Shown: positions 46,032 to 55,781, counted from the first letter of the stretch. The stretch is DNA of 64,000 nt from an uncultured Glaciecola sp. (GCA_937125395.1 CAKZLI010000003.1:62001-126000); one strand, 5' to 3'. Numbers and translations are program-made. Notes: generated by a model from the letters alone, not told the origin.

Positions 46032-48212
46032 ATGAAAGATTTACCTACTTATTATTACCTTGATCACTTTCAAGAGTTTATTACGCATATTACTGCAACG
46101 GGAAGCACTCTTTTAAGACCGGTTGATCAGGCATTTATCGCCCTGTATTTAGCCCAGAGTAAGCCCGTGCAATGTACCTTGGTGCGTGGTTTAAATCGCA
46201 AACATCCTTATTTCCAGATTAGCTCACTCGCGTATACAGAAATCCCTGATAGTGAAGAGTGTGTTGCACAATGTCGTCATAATGAGTGGTTTACTGCAGT
46301 GCCCAAGGCCCATTTTTATGAGTGGTTGGCATTACTCACTAAACCTGAACTACTCGCATTATTAACCTCATGTACCGCATGTCCAATCACGTTAACCACC
46401 AAAAAATCCGACGTGCTTAATTATGCACTCGAACATATTGAATATGCCGATGTACAATCTCATCCGGTATTCACTCAATATGTATATCGTCAAGTTGATC
46501 AGGTGATGCGGTATTTGTTATTTTTATTTTTTGGTAATACGAAAAGTCGATTAAATCAATTTTCGATGCGTGATTTGGGAGTGATGCGAACTCGTAAACG
46601 TCAACGACAAGGTCAGGCTAGATTTACTACATTGGCACAAGCTCAATCAACTTATTGGTATGCTCGGCAAGTTGCGCAAATTAAACACCAACAACACAAG
46701 CAACGTCCCAGTGCAGGGCAAGCGGTTACTTTACCAAGTATTGAAGAGACTCAACATGCACCTGTCGTGGTAGGTGATCTCGCACAGCAACAACGTGATG
46801 AATGGTTCTGGTTATGTGGCAAAATCAGCGTGCAACAAGGATTAGATTGGCAAGTGAGTTATCATTATTTGAGTTGTTCAACCTTGCCCGAGGCACAAGA
46901 AAAAGCCATTCGATTAGCATTTCAACATGGTTGTAAAGATAAGGTTCAACAGCAGTTAGAGCACATCATCGACCAACCCGATAGTCTTCCTTTGTTACAT
47001 TTTGCGCAAGACTTTTTGGCACGTAAATACCATAAAAAACGCACCAGCGTGATGACCGATATGCTCCGTAATTCCGCTCAACATCTTATTTTGGATGAGG
47101 TGCATAAGCATCGTGTGGAAGCGGCTACGGTAGAACATTATACTCAGCAAGGTAAACAAGCCTTTCGTACCGAAAATGAATTATGGCGCAGTTTGTTTGG
47201 ATTGACCTTTTGGTCAATATTGTTTGCCCCAGAGTATGCCATCGGCGGTGAGTTTGATAATCGTCCGTATCATATTAGACACAATAATTTGTATGATTCT
47301 GCAACGCAACAGGTCCAACAAATACTTACGGCCTGTGAGCAATTAGACTATTTTAAACAACACCTCATTAAACAAGCGACTAGTCATTATGGTCAATCTA
47401 ATGGGATATTTCGTTGGCACAAACGCATGCTTGAACGATTGTTGTTACTTGTTACGCATACTAGTACAACCACATTAACACACGTATTGATGCAAATGGC
47501 GCAAGATTATGCCCGTTTTAGCGATGGTTTTCCTGATGTCATGCTGCTCAGTGATGCTGGACTGTGTTTTGAAGAAATCAAAGCGCAAGGCGATAGTATT
47601 CGTAAAAATCAATTATCCACCATGGCGATGCTAAAGGCTGCAGGAGTAGCAGTTAGCATTACGACTGTTCAATGGGGCATTAATCCCAATCAGCCATACG
47701 TGGTTGTCGATATTGAGACGACGGGTGGCAAAGCAGCACTGCATAGAATAACAGAAATCGGTATGGTCAAAGTCGTGCGCGGTGAGATTGTTGCCGAATA
47801 TGAAACCTTGTTAAATCCGCAACGTCGGATCCCACGGAATATTACGAGCTTAACGGGTATTGATGATGCGATGGTTGCTGATGCACCGATCTTTGCTGAG
47901 GTTGCTCAAGCGGTGGCTGAGTTTACCGAAGGGTGTATATTTGTGGCGCATAATGTCAATTTTGATTACGGGTTTATTAAACAAGAATTTACCCGAATAG
48001 AACAGCGTTTTAGTCGTGCTAAGTTATGTACAGTGCGCGAGATGCGCAAAGCGCGTCCAGGCTTGACGTCGTATTCACTTGCTAATCTCACTGCACATTT
48101 TGATATTCGGATGCAGCGCCATCATCGCGCGATGTCCGATGCACTTGCGGCAAATGCGCTACTGACAATCATCAACGAATATCGGATGCAAACATGTCCG
48201 GTAGTAGAGTAA
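46032..48212 (+). CDS. FAN1-like VRR-NUC nuclease fused to a DEDDh 3'-5' exonuclease
   Basis: A 726-residue protein in two parts. Residues 1-545 match bacterial FAN1-like nucleases: an N-terminal region (LPTYYYLDHFQEF, then SSLAYTEIPDSEECV), the middle block ENELWRSLFGLTFWSILFAP, and a C-terminal VRR-NUC domain with PD-(D/E)XK residues Asp502, Glu515 and Lys517. From about 555 there is a complete DEDDh exonuclease (VVVDIETTGG with Asp560 and Glu562, Asp645 in NFDYGF, His698 and Asp703 in HHRAMSD), like the proofreading epsilon subunit. FAN1 cuts branched and crosslinked DNA, so a repair role is likely. Start at 46032 or 46002; neither has a good ribosome site. Confidence 0.85.
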   Translation: MKDLPTYYYLDHFQEFITHITATGSTLLRPVDQAFIALYLAQSKPVQCTLVRGLNRKHPYFQISSLAYTEIPDSEECVAQCRHNEWFTAVPKAHFYEWLALLTKPELLALLTSCTACPITLTTKKSDVLNYALEHIEYADVQSHPVFTQYVYRQVDQVMRYLLFLFFGNTKSRLNQFSMRDLGVMRTRKRQRQGQARFTTLAQAQSTYWYARQVAQIKHQQHKQRPSAGQAVTLPSIEETQHAPVVVGDLAQQQRDEWFWLCGKISVQQGLDWQVSYHYLSCSTLPEAQEKAIRLAFQHGCKDKVQQQLEHIIDQPDSLPLLHFAQDFLARKYHKKRTSVMTDMLRNSAQHLILDEVHKHRVEAATVEHYTQQGKQAFRTENELWRSLFGLTFWSILFAPEYAIGGEFDNRPYHIRHNNLYDSATQQVQQILTACEQLDYFKQHLIKQATSHYGQSNGIFRWHKRMLERLLLLVTHTSTTTLTHVLMQMAQDYARFSDGFPDVMLLSDAGLCFEEIKAQGDSIRKNQLSTMAMLKAAGVAVSITTVQWGINPNQPYVVVDIETTGGKAALHRITEIGMVKVVRGEIVAEYETLLNPQRRIPRNITSLTGIDDAMVADAPIFAEVAQAVAEFTEGCIFVAHNVNFDYGFIKQEFTRIEQRFSRAKLCTVREMRKARPGLTSYSLANLTAHFDIRMQRHHRAMSDALAANALLTIINEYRMQTCPVVE

Positions 48213-48279
48213 ACTTTTTGCTGGATGTGACCGTATTGTAAAATGTGTACGTTTTATAAATAATGCAACAACGTAATGA

Positions 48280-48624
48280 ATGAGTAAAACCATGCTAGAT
48301 ACCCCGCGCACACCAGCGCATGCTTCGGCAAAACATAATGATGTCCAAGAGACAACGACAGTCAGCGAGTTAGACGAGCAAGCTCACTCGAGAGTCATCG
48401 AAATGGCATGGGAAGACCGTACTCCATTTGAAGCGATATCCTCATTATTTGGTTTATCAGAGCCAGAAGTGATTAAATTAATGCGAGCGAGTCTTAAGCG
48501 CAAAACGTTTAATAACTGGCGAGCACGCGTGAGTGGTCGCAAAACCAAACACACTGCTTTGCGCTCCAAAGATGTCACCCGTGGATATTGTTCAACCCAA
48601 TATAAGCCGGTTCGCAAACGCTGA
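48280..48624 (+). CDS. TIGR03643 family protein
   Basis: A 114-residue basic protein. The core is the family signature VIEMAWEDRTPFEAISSLFG, then LSEPEVIKLMRASLKRKTF and RARVSGRKTKH, a pattern like a helix-turn-helix that may bind nucleic acid. The last 25 residues are basic (LRSKDVTRGYCSTQYKPVRK). Function unknown. The gene lies 67 bases after the FAN1-like gene. Confidence 0.82.
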   Translation: MSKTMLDTPRTPAHASAKHNDVQETTTVSELDEQAHSRVIEMAWEDRTPFEAISSLFGLSEPEVIKLMRASLKRKTFNNWRARVSGRKTKHTALRSKDVTRGYCSTQYKPVRKR

Positions 48625-48765
48625 TATCACCGGGATTTACCAATTATTGCGTAATTAAAAACATAATTACCTATTATGAATTATAATTAGAGAACGATAA
48701 TGATATTGCATATGTTGCAAAATACATTAACGGTCTCTCTTATTATTGATTAAAGGATTAACATT

Positions 48766-49110
48766 ATGTCAAGCACCCCTGCGAGCAACACTCACTCATC
48801 TTCGCAATCACGTGACTCCCAAAATTCCGCGATGGTAATGTGGCTGACAAGCATTGTCTTTGGTATCTTCTCCGGTCTATTGTTTTCGTTTATGTTGCGG
48901 AGCGACGCCTACGTGCAATCGCAAGCAAAAGAAGCCATTAATTGGGGAGTGACCATGTTGGTTTTAGCGATTGGTGTACTGAGTATTTTAGGCAGCCAAC
49001 TTCTGCCATTAATATTGTTGTTGAACATGTTGTTTGCATTAATGGGAGCCATCGCTACTTCTGTCGGGGCTAATTTTAATGTACCGATGTCATTGCGTTT
49101 ACTAAAATAA
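48766..49110 (+). CDS. DUF4870 domain-containing membrane protein
   Basis: A 114-residue protein with a serine-rich N-terminus and three hydrophobic segments (MWLTSIVFGIFSGLLFSFML, MLVLAIGVLSILGSQL, PLILLLNMLFALMGAIATSV). VQSQAKEAINWGVTM between the first two is the conserved loop of DUF4870. Function unknown. AAAGGATTAACATT before the ATG gives a ribosome site. The gap upstream holds an inverted repeat at 48651-48670. Confidence 0.83.
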   Translation: MSSTPASNTHSSSQSRDSQNSAMVMWLTSIVFGIFSGLLFSFMLRSDAYVQSQAKEAINWGVTMLVLAIGVLSILGSQLLPLILLLNMLFALMGAIATSVGANFNVPMSLRLLK

Positions 49111-49124
49111 CGTAATGAGACAGC

Positions 49125-51959
49125 TCAAGCACTGACCTCATCAAGTAACACCAGTAACGATTGATAATCAATGCCCGAGTGCTGTGATAAGCCAATTTCG
49201 CATGTTCTTGAATTGCTGTAGCCTTGTGTACAGTTACTCGGGATCTGGGTTTTTAGTGTATTTAACGCACTGGCATTGAGTTCGGGCTGAGTCATTCCCT
49301 TATCGCCTGCAAACCCACAACAACTGATCCCCTCTGGTTCGATGACTTGCGTTGCACAGGCTTGTGCCACTTGTCGTAATTGTGCTGCGATGCCCATTTT
49401 TTGGCTGCTACAAGTAATATGTAATGCTACCGGCGTTGTGGTCGGTGTGATACGTAAGCGAGGCATGGCATACTTAGCCATGAACTCGGTTGTTTCATAA
49501 ATGGGTAAAGCATGTCCTAATTCATGTAAACGTAATTTGCACGGACTGGTATCAAAAACAATGGGATACTTGCCTTGCTCAGAAATATCATTAAGTGCTG
49601 TCAGTAATTCATTGCCTTTGTCAGCAGCGGTGGCAGCAAATCCTTTAGAATGAAACGGCATGCCACAGCATAATTGTGCGTTCTTTGGCGCCATGATGAC
49701 ACGATAGCCTGCTTTAGCAAATAACGATGCTGCGACCTGCGGGACACTGCGTTGTTCTGTCGCATGCGCGGTTGGCCCCATAGTACGAGTTGCACAGCTT
49801 GGAAAATAGACAACGGTGGGTTGCGCGGGATCATCGCTTGCCAGTTGCTCAAAATCCGGCAGGGCTGCAGCCCCTTTAGGATAATTAGCCGTCCATAAAG
49901 GGAGAGAATTAAATGATGCTTTGCGCAACATAGTGCCGATTCTATCGGTCGTCTCTACACCAACAATACTGCTAATTTTGCCCGCTACGTTTAACGAGTG
50001 TTTGACCACTTGAGTGATCGGAGCAAATTGTTGCGCGCTAAAACGCGCAATATGTTGACCGAAACGGCTTGTCGTTGCGCTGCGCAGTTCTCTGATTAAG
50101 TCTCCGGTATTGATCCCAACCGGACAGCGCTCAGCGCACAACCCCGTCGCAGCACAGGTATCGATGCCATAATACTGATAGTCGTGTTTAAGTTGAGCAA
50201 GTTCTTGACGCTGGGCATCAATTAAATATCCCAGATCTTCAAGTTGTTGGATCCTGCGCCAGATAGCAATGCGTTGACGTGGTGTGAAGGTGAGTGTCTT
50301 AGACGGACAAACCGGTTCACAAAATCCACATTCTATACACTTGTCTATAATTGGATTTGCTTTAGGTAGAGGCTTTAGATATTTGATATGTGATTGGTGA
50401 TCGTCATTCAGGATAACGCCTGGATTTAAAATCAGACGAGGGTCGATAATGGACTTTATATCCCGCATCACTTGATATGCTTTGTTACCCCATTCTAATT
50501 CGACAAAGGGAGCCATATTGCGACCTGTGCCGTGCTCAGCTTTAAGGGAGCCGCCATATTCGACGGCGACTAATTGTGTGACGTCTTGCATAAACTGGTC
50601 ATAACGTGCAATTTCTTCAGGTGTATCAAATGCTTGAGTAAAAACAAAGTGCAAATTACCAGCTAAAGCATGACCAAAAATAAGCGCTTCGTGATAATGG
50701 TATTTTTCAAATAAATCTTGTAATCGTGTCACCCCTTGATCCATTTTCCCAAGTGGAAAAGACACATCCTCAATGATCACACTGGTGCCTGCTTTACGCA
50801 CAGCACCGACGGCTGGGAATGTCGCTTTGCGGATCGCCCATAATTGCTGAGTTAAAACCTGATCTGTTGTAAAAGCAATATGTTCAATCGGCGTAAATGC
50901 GTCTATGACTGCAGTGATTTGTGTCATCTGTTCGAGTAATACTGCGGCATCATTAGCGGCAGTCTCAATTAACAATGCGGTACATTGCTTATCTCGTCCG
51001 CAAAATGCTGCGGGTAATCCCGGTTTACCTTGGACAGAATCTAATGCCCTTTGGTCAAGTAATTCCACCGCTGTTACCGGATACTCACGTAGCTGATCGA
51101 CTAATTGACAGGCTTGTTGTGCGCTGTTAAACAAAAACAACCCACTGGATTTATTGGGCTCATCAATGACGGTGTTATAAGTAATATCAGCTATAAAGCC
51201 TAATGTGCCCTCAGAACCCACCATCAGGTGTACCAAAATATCTACTGGGTCGGTATAGTCAGTCAGTGCATTAAGCGCATAGCCGGTGGTATTTTTAAGA
51301 CGATATTTATGGGCAATTAATTGGCTTAATGCCGGATCGTTACGAACTGATTGACCGAGTCCGTCCAGTTGATTAAGTAATTCATGATGTGCTTGTGTAA
51401 AGGCTGCAACGCTGTGCGCATCGCTGGTATCCACACAAGTACCATCAGCTAGAATAATGGTCATCGCTGCCAAGGTGTAGAAGGTATTATTGGCGACACC
51501 GCAACACATACCAGAAGCGTTATTGGCTGCAATACCACCGATTTTACATGTATTAATTGACGCCGGATCGGGACCAATTTTACGTTGGTAGGGAACTAGA
51601 TATTTATTGGCATCTGCACCAATCACACCAGGTTGCAATCTTATTTGTGCACCATCATTAAGGATCTCATGACCTCGCCAATGTTCATCAAGTAATAACA
51701 ATACAGAATCACTGATCGCTTGACCGGATAAGCTGGTGCCTGCGGCTCGAAATGTAACAGGTACATGATGGGCATGACTTGCTCGCAATACCGCTTGCAT
51801 TTGATCAACAGAACCAATGCGTAACACAAGTTGTGGAATAAGTTGATAGAAGCTTGCATCAGTGGCGTACGCTCGACGTCGAGAAATATCTGTGATGATA
51901 CAGCTCTCGGGCAAGATTGATGCAATAACGCGGCTAAACGCCACAGGTAAGTGAGACAT
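49125..51959 (-). CDS. FAD/[4Fe-4S] D-lactate dehydrogenase (Dld-II/YdiJ type)
   Basis: A 944-residue oxidoreductase. The N-terminal FAD-binding domain has TFRAAGTSLSGQAISDSVLL and GPDPASINTCKIGGIAANNA, followed by an FAD-linked oxidase C domain (GHALAGNLHFVF, KAEHGTGRNMAPF). The C-terminal part has two [4Fe-4S] ferredoxin sets (CIECGFCEPVCP and CAATGLCAERCPVG) and two CCG domains (QLCCGMPFHSKG, SCCGFAGDKGM). This matches membrane-linked D-lactate dehydrogenases of Shewanella and YdiJ-type D-2-hydroxyacid dehydrogenases; which substrate is used is not clear. GGAGG lies seven bases before the ATG. The divergent LysR gene may control it. Confidence 0.9.
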   Translation of the reverse strand: MSHLPVAFSRVIASILPESCIITDISRRRAYATDASFYQLIPQLVLRIGSVDQMQAVLRASHAHHVPVTFRAAGTSLSGQAISDSVLLLLDEHWRGHEILNDGAQIRLQPGVIGADANKYLVPYQRKIGPDPASINTCKIGGIAANNASGMCCGVANNTFYTLAAMTIILADGTCVDTSDAHSVAAFTQAHHELLNQLDGLGQSVRNDPALSQLIAHKYRLKNTTGYALNALTDYTDPVDILVHLMVGSEGTLGFIADITYNTVIDEPNKSSGLFLFNSAQQACQLVDQLREYPVTAVELLDQRALDSVQGKPGLPAAFCGRDKQCTALLIETAANDAAVLLEQMTQITAVIDAFTPIEHIAFTTDQVLTQQLWAIRKATFPAVGAVRKAGTSVIIEDVSFPLGKMDQGVTRLQDLFEKYHYHEALIFGHALAGNLHFVFTQAFDTPEEIARYDQFMQDVTQLVAVEYGGSLKAEHGTGRNMAPFVELEWGNKAYQVMRDIKSIIDPRLILNPGVILNDDHQSHIKYLKPLPKANPIIDKCIECGFCEPVCPSKTLTFTPRQRIAIWRRIQQLEDLGYLIDAQRQELAQLKHDYQYYGIDTCAATGLCAERCPVGINTGDLIRELRSATTSRFGQHIARFSAQQFAPITQVVKHSLNVAGKISSIVGVETTDRIGTMLRKASFNSLPLWTANYPKGAAALPDFEQLASDDPAQPTVVYFPSCATRTMGPTAHATEQRSVPQVAASLFAKAGYRVIMAPKNAQLCCGMPFHSKGFAATAADKGNELLTALNDISEQGKYPIVFDTSPCKLRLHELGHALPIYETTEFMAKYAMPRLRITPTTTPVALHITCSSQKMGIAAQLRQVAQACATQVIEPEGISCCGFAGDKGMTQPELNASALNTLKTQIPSNCTQGYSNSRTCEIGLSQHSGIDYQSLLVLLDEVSA

Positions 51960-52123
51960 ATAGAGCCCTCCTATCAAACCGAACTATGTTTGTCTTGAAT
52001 ACGATAACTGTACGCGGATATTTTGGTATTTTAAAGCCACATTGCTGACAATCACTTTTTCTATATATTGCATAATAAACTAAGGTATTATATGGTTTAT
52101 CGAAAATATATAAGGAAATATCA

Positions 52124-53041
52124 ATGTTACATGGTAAAGCTGATGACATGATGTTGTTTGTGCAAGTCGTTGACGCAGGTTCGTTTTCAAAGGTAGCACA
52201 ACAGCTTGAGTTGACTAATTCTGTCGTATCTAAACGTATTGGTCGATTAGAAGAAGCGTTGAATATGCAGTTACTCTATCGTTCGACGCGTAAACTCAGT
52301 CTAACGGACGGCGGAAAGACCTTATATCATAAAGCTAAAGTTGCACAATCCGCCTTGCAAGAGGCGCATGATGCGGTATGGGGTTATAGTGATTCGATTA
52401 GTGGCAAAATAAAAATCACAGTGCCATCGGTATCGGCCCGGTTAACATTGACCGATGCGATTGCTGAGTTTTGTAAACAATACAAAGAAGTCTCAATTGA
52501 AATGATGATTGATGATCGCTTTGTTAATCTAATCGAAGAAGGCTTTGATCTTGCTATTCGTACTGGTTATTTAGAAGACTCAAGCTTATTAGCCCGCCGT
52601 TTGGTCGACTCGCATTGGGTGATTGTAGCCACTCCCAAATACCTCAAACAGCAAGGCCAGCCAGATACAAGCTCAGAGCTGAGATTTCATAATTGCTTGA
52701 CTTATAAATATAACGGTAGCCATCCCAATCATTGGCAATTTATCACTGAGGCGGGTGCTTATACTGAGGTCGTGCAGGGGAATTTTATGGCAAATGACCT
52801 CAATGCTTTATACCAAACCGTTATGGCAGGATTAGGGATCGCTTACCTACCTAGGGCGTTGGTGTACGATGATATTCAATCAGGTGCGTTATCGCAGCTG
52901 CTAGTGAATAGCACAGCCAAAAAAATAGGGATTTACGCGGTGTACCCCAAAATGCGCACTCCAGATACTAAGTTACGTTTGTTAATCGAACATTTACGTA
53001 AGGCATATCAAGCCAAACAAGCGCGGTTTACGTTACCATAA
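52124..53041 (+). CDS. LysR family transcriptional regulator
   Basis: A 305-residue LysR-type regulator. The N-terminal helix-turn-helix is FVQVVDAGSFSKVAQQLELT followed by NSVVSKRIGRLEEALNMQLL. The effector-binding domain follows (GKIKITVPSVSARLTLTD, DLAIRTGYLEDSSLLARRL, MANDLNALYQTVMAGLGIAY). AAGGA lies seven bases before the ATG. It is divergent from the D-lactate dehydrogenase gene with 164 bases between, which is the usual layout for a LysR regulator and its target; this is inference. Confidence 0.9.
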   Translation: MLHGKADDMMLFVQVVDAGSFSKVAQQLELTNSVVSKRIGRLEEALNMQLLYRSTRKLSLTDGGKTLYHKAKVAQSALQEAHDAVWGYSDSISGKIKITVPSVSARLTLTDAIAEFCKQYKEVSIEMMIDDRFVNLIEEGFDLAIRTGYLEDSSLLARRLVDSHWVIVATPKYLKQQGQPDTSSELRFHNCLTYKYNGSHPNHWQFITEAGAYTEVVQGNFMANDLNALYQTVMAGLGIAYLPRALVYDDIQSGALSQLLVNSTAKKIGIYAVYPKMRTPDTKLRLLIEHLRKAYQAKQARFTLP

Positions 53042-53043
53042 CA

Positions 53044-53072
53044 AAAAAGCCAGAGCATCTGCCCTGGCTTTA
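53044..53072. terminator. Bidirectional terminator between LysR and DcaP genes
   Basis: AAGCCAG (53048-53054) and CTGGCTT (53064-53070) form a stem with A and T runs on the two sides, so it can end both the LysR transcript and the convergent porin transcript. Confidence 0.8.
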
Positions 53073-53130
53073 TCATGTGTGATGATTAACCGTGTAATGA
53101 ATGGCTAATCAATTATCGAGCATCCGTTAA

Positions 53131-54183
53131 TTAAAACGCAAATTGTGCTGATAACTGGAAGTATGCCGAGCTTAAGTTAATGCCCGCATCTTCTACTTTG
53201 TATTCACCTAACTCAGCACCGTATTTTAACTTAGGCGTGACGTTGGTCATTAAGTTAATCCCCCAATGTGAACGATCATGGTCAGATAAATCAGACTGGC
53301 CGTTACCATAGAAGAACGTTGAGCGTGTGTCTTCGTTCCAGAAATGGCGATAAGATACTGTGTACGCAATCCCGCTTTCTACTTCAGACTCGCCATCAGC
53401 ATTATCCGAAATACCAGATACGACCGTTGTACCTGCATAGCGACCAAATTCACCGACGTTCAATTGAACACGGATATCGTTTTTACCACTGAGTAAAAAT
53501 TTACCCGCGATGTTGGCTGCAACGGCTGTTTCATCAACGCCATTTTGGTCTAATTGACGTAGTAAACCAGCAACAGAAATTTGTCCCCAATCGCCTTTGT
53601 GATCATAACGACCAATAAAGTCTGGAACAGATTCTTGCGTAGAATCACTGCTACCAAATGTTTCTGGATTCTCTACTGCGAACGACCATCCACCTTTAGA
53701 ATAACGGATTTGGCCTTGACGGATAAATACCTCACCAACGTGTGCACCACCAAAATCTAGCGTTTCTGCTAGGGCATGCAACGGCATAAAGGTTGACCAT
53801 GTTTGACCAATGGTCCAATCTGCATATTTAATAAATGCATGGCGGATACGTGGGCTGGTAGAGTTTGAGATGATTTCATTTCCGCCAGAACCATAAAAAT
53901 CTAATTCGATAACACCTGTAACGGCTTCGTGTTGAACTTTAAATTGTAAACGAGACTCTTTAACACTGAATTTGGTTTGTGATGTATCTACTGCACCTGG
54001 ATTATTACCAATCCAAAAATCACGATACGCTAAGTCACCAGAAACGTGACGAAGATCAGTTTTGACATAGCCACCTAAAGTGACAGTGGTGTCATCAGTT
54101 TTGACTAGGGTGACTGCGGCATTCGCCTGACTAGCTAAACCAAGCAATACTGCTGAAGCGGCTAATTTTGTAATAAATTTCAT
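53131..54183 (-). CDS. DcaP family trimeric outer-membrane porin
   Basis: A 350-residue beta-barrel protein. A signal peptide (MKFITKLAASAVLLGLASQA, cleavage near NAA) is followed by TLGGYVKTDLRHVSG, SRLQFKVQHEAVTGVIELDF, RIRHAFIKYADWTIGQTWST and a final aromatic residue (AQFAF), as expected for a porin of the DcaP family, which takes up small acids. The ATG at 54183 begins the signal peptide. It is convergent with LysR. EnvZ/OmpR in the same window could control it, but no site was identified. Confidence 0.88.
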   Translation of the reverse strand: MKFITKLAASAVLLGLASQANAAVTLVKTDDTTVTLGGYVKTDLRHVSGDLAYRDFWIGNNPGAVDTSQTKFSVKESRLQFKVQHEAVTGVIELDFYGSGGNEIISNSTSPRIRHAFIKYADWTIGQTWSTFMPLHALAETLDFGGAHVGEVFIRQGQIRYSKGGWSFAVENPETFGSSDSTQESVPDFIGRYDHKGDWGQISVAGLLRQLDQNGVDETAVAANIAGKFLLSGKNDIRVQLNVGEFGRYAGTTVVSGISDNADGESEVESGIAYTVSYRHFWNEDTRSTFFYGNGQSDLSDHDRSHWGINLMTNVTPKLKYGAELGEYKVEDAGINLSSAYFQLSAQFAF

Positions 54184-54385
54184 ATGTGTGTTCCTGTGCT
54201 TGTTTGTATGTAAAAACAGGTTGCACATTAGAGTGGCTACTTAAAAAAATAAAGGCAAAAAAGGAAAAAGACTATTTCTAATTAGTGCTAAATAAATGGG
54301 GTTTTTGGTGTGTTTTTGAGCATGTTTTGCGGGCGTGTGAATGAAGTGCAACGTCAATTTACATTAACGTTACAACTTGTTTACT

Positions 54386-54562
54386 TTACTTCTTGTCAGC
54401 TTCGATTTTTTCGATATCTTCCCATAAACTCTCGGCTTGAGCCGTTAGCATGGCATAACTTTTAATATCTCCTCGACGCTGAGCATGCATTGCATCTTCT
54501 AAAATTTTGTCGTATTTTTTGCGCATTTTTTTGGATGGATCACTTGAGAATAAACCGAACAT
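54386..54562 (-). CDS. DUF6435 family small protein
   Basis: A 58-residue protein starting MFGLFSSDPSKKMRKKYDKI, continuing LEDAMHAQRRGDIKSYAMLT and ending with EKIEADKK. This matches the small helical family recorded as DUF6435, of unknown function. AGGA lies seven bases before the ATG. It is between the porin and the AraC gene on the same strand. The frame is short, but the family match and ribosome site support it. Confidence 0.82.
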   Translation of the reverse strand: MFGLFSSDPSKKMRKKYDKILEDAMHAQRRGDIKSYAMLTAQAESLWEDIEKIEADKK

Positions 54563-54614
54563 ATTATTTCCTTATTAAGACAAATGTATTATACCTTGAG
54601 GGAGCGAAAAACGA

Positions 54615-55646
54615 TCATATCCCGGTGTTTTTGTGATGAATGGGTGTTTTTTGCTGCATTAATGTTTTGCGGAGTTGCGTCGGTGTCTGGCCAAACCAGA
54701 GTTTGCATTCACGACTGAACGTAGCAAGATGTTTATACCCTAACATAAATGCAATACTCACCAAATCGTAATCTGTTGAACCTAAAAACTGCTTTGCATG
54801 TCCTTGACGTACTTCAGCGAGGATCTCGGAATACCCATATTTTTCATTGGTTAAGCGCCGTTGTAATGTTCTTGGTGTCAAAGCTAATGCTTGTGCGACC
54901 CATTCAATCGAAATATTACCACTGGCAAGACCAACCGAAATTAAATCAGCTACTTGTTCATGTAATGGCTCACCAGCGCCCCTTTCGGCAGAGATTTTAT
55001 GTTGTAACGCCGCCGCTATGTTTTTGGTAGGGTAGTTTAAAATATCGGGATGAAAGCACAGCGATAAGCTCGGTTGTGCAAATGCGATAGGGCAATGAAA
55101 AAGATCTTGATAACGCTGCACTTGGGTTTGTTGGGGGGCGTTAAACGGAAAAAAGATACTTCTGATCGCAACAGGCGCTGCAATCACTTGTTGTAACAAA
55201 TGATACGCAAACGAAATAGCGTATTCACAAAATGCAATATTACCCATGATCGTTCGATCACTGTGCGTAAATTGGATCATGATGTTATCAACGTGCTGTT
55301 GTTGTTGGATCTGTAGCCCAGGAATAATACTTTGGATATAGGTTTGTAATACATTAAGCAACATTGCTACGGTGTGGCATTGCGCTAATTTGGGGATCAA
55401 CGCGCCAAAAATAGAAATATCTTGCTGTTTTGCCAACACCAGTGCGATCGCTCTGCCTCTTGAATGTTCTCGTGTGACTGTTAACAATTGTACAAATTGC
55501 TGCAATGGGATCACGCAGTATTCTTGACGCAACACATGGATTGGTAATCCGACTTGGTTAACTAAGCGTGTCGTATCAATACTTTGTTGCTGGTTGAGCA
55601 TACTGTAATGTTGCAAAAAATGATTTGAAATATAGTGTTGGGCCAT
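54615..55646 (-). CDS. AraC family transcriptional regulator
   Basis: A 343-residue regulator. The N-terminal part resembles the arabinose-binding-like domain of AraC regulators of the OruR type (NQVGLPIHVLRQEYCVIPLQ). The C-terminal helix-turn-helix pair is SIEWVAQALALTPRTLQRRL and SIAFMLGYKHLATFSRECKL followed by WFGQTPTQLRK. The ATG at 55646 is chosen over one ten residues upstream. It is divergent from the desaturase-ferredoxin gene; four 21-bp direct repeats in between are the likely binding sites. Confidence 0.9.
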   Translation of the reverse strand: MAQHYISNHFLQHYSMLNQQQSIDTTRLVNQVGLPIHVLRQEYCVIPLQQFVQLLTVTREHSRGRAIALVLAKQQDISIFGALIPKLAQCHTVAMLLNVLQTYIQSIIPGLQIQQQQHVDNIMIQFTHSDRTIMGNIAFCEYAISFAYHLLQQVIAAPVAIRSIFFPFNAPQQTQVQRYQDLFHCPIAFAQPSLSLCFHPDILNYPTKNIAAALQHKISAERGAGEPLHEQVADLISVGLASGNISIEWVAQALALTPRTLQRRLTNEKYGYSEILAEVRQGHAKQFLGSTDYDLVSIAFMLGYKHLATFSRECKLWFGQTPTQLRKTLMQQKTPIHHKNTGI

Positions 55647-55697
55647 CGGAGTTGCTCTCAAGACAAGTAACAAACAATCACTCTACTGTAGTAGATG

Positions 55698-55781
55698 TGG
55701 CGTAAAATATCAAAATGATGTCGTTAAATATTAAAATTGTGTCGTCATATACTAATTATGTGTCGTTATATCCATAATATC
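55698..55781 (+). repeat. Four direct repeats at 21-bp spacing (likely AraC regulator sites)
   Basis: TGGCGT (55698), TGTCGT (55719), TGTCGT (55740) and TGTCGT (55761) begin repeats of exactly 21 bases with AT-rich middles; the first three share A(A/T)AAT- or ATAT-like centres. The period is two helical turns, so sites would face the same side. AraC-type regulators bind such direct repeats. They lie between the AraC gene and the desaturase. Confidence 0.65.
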
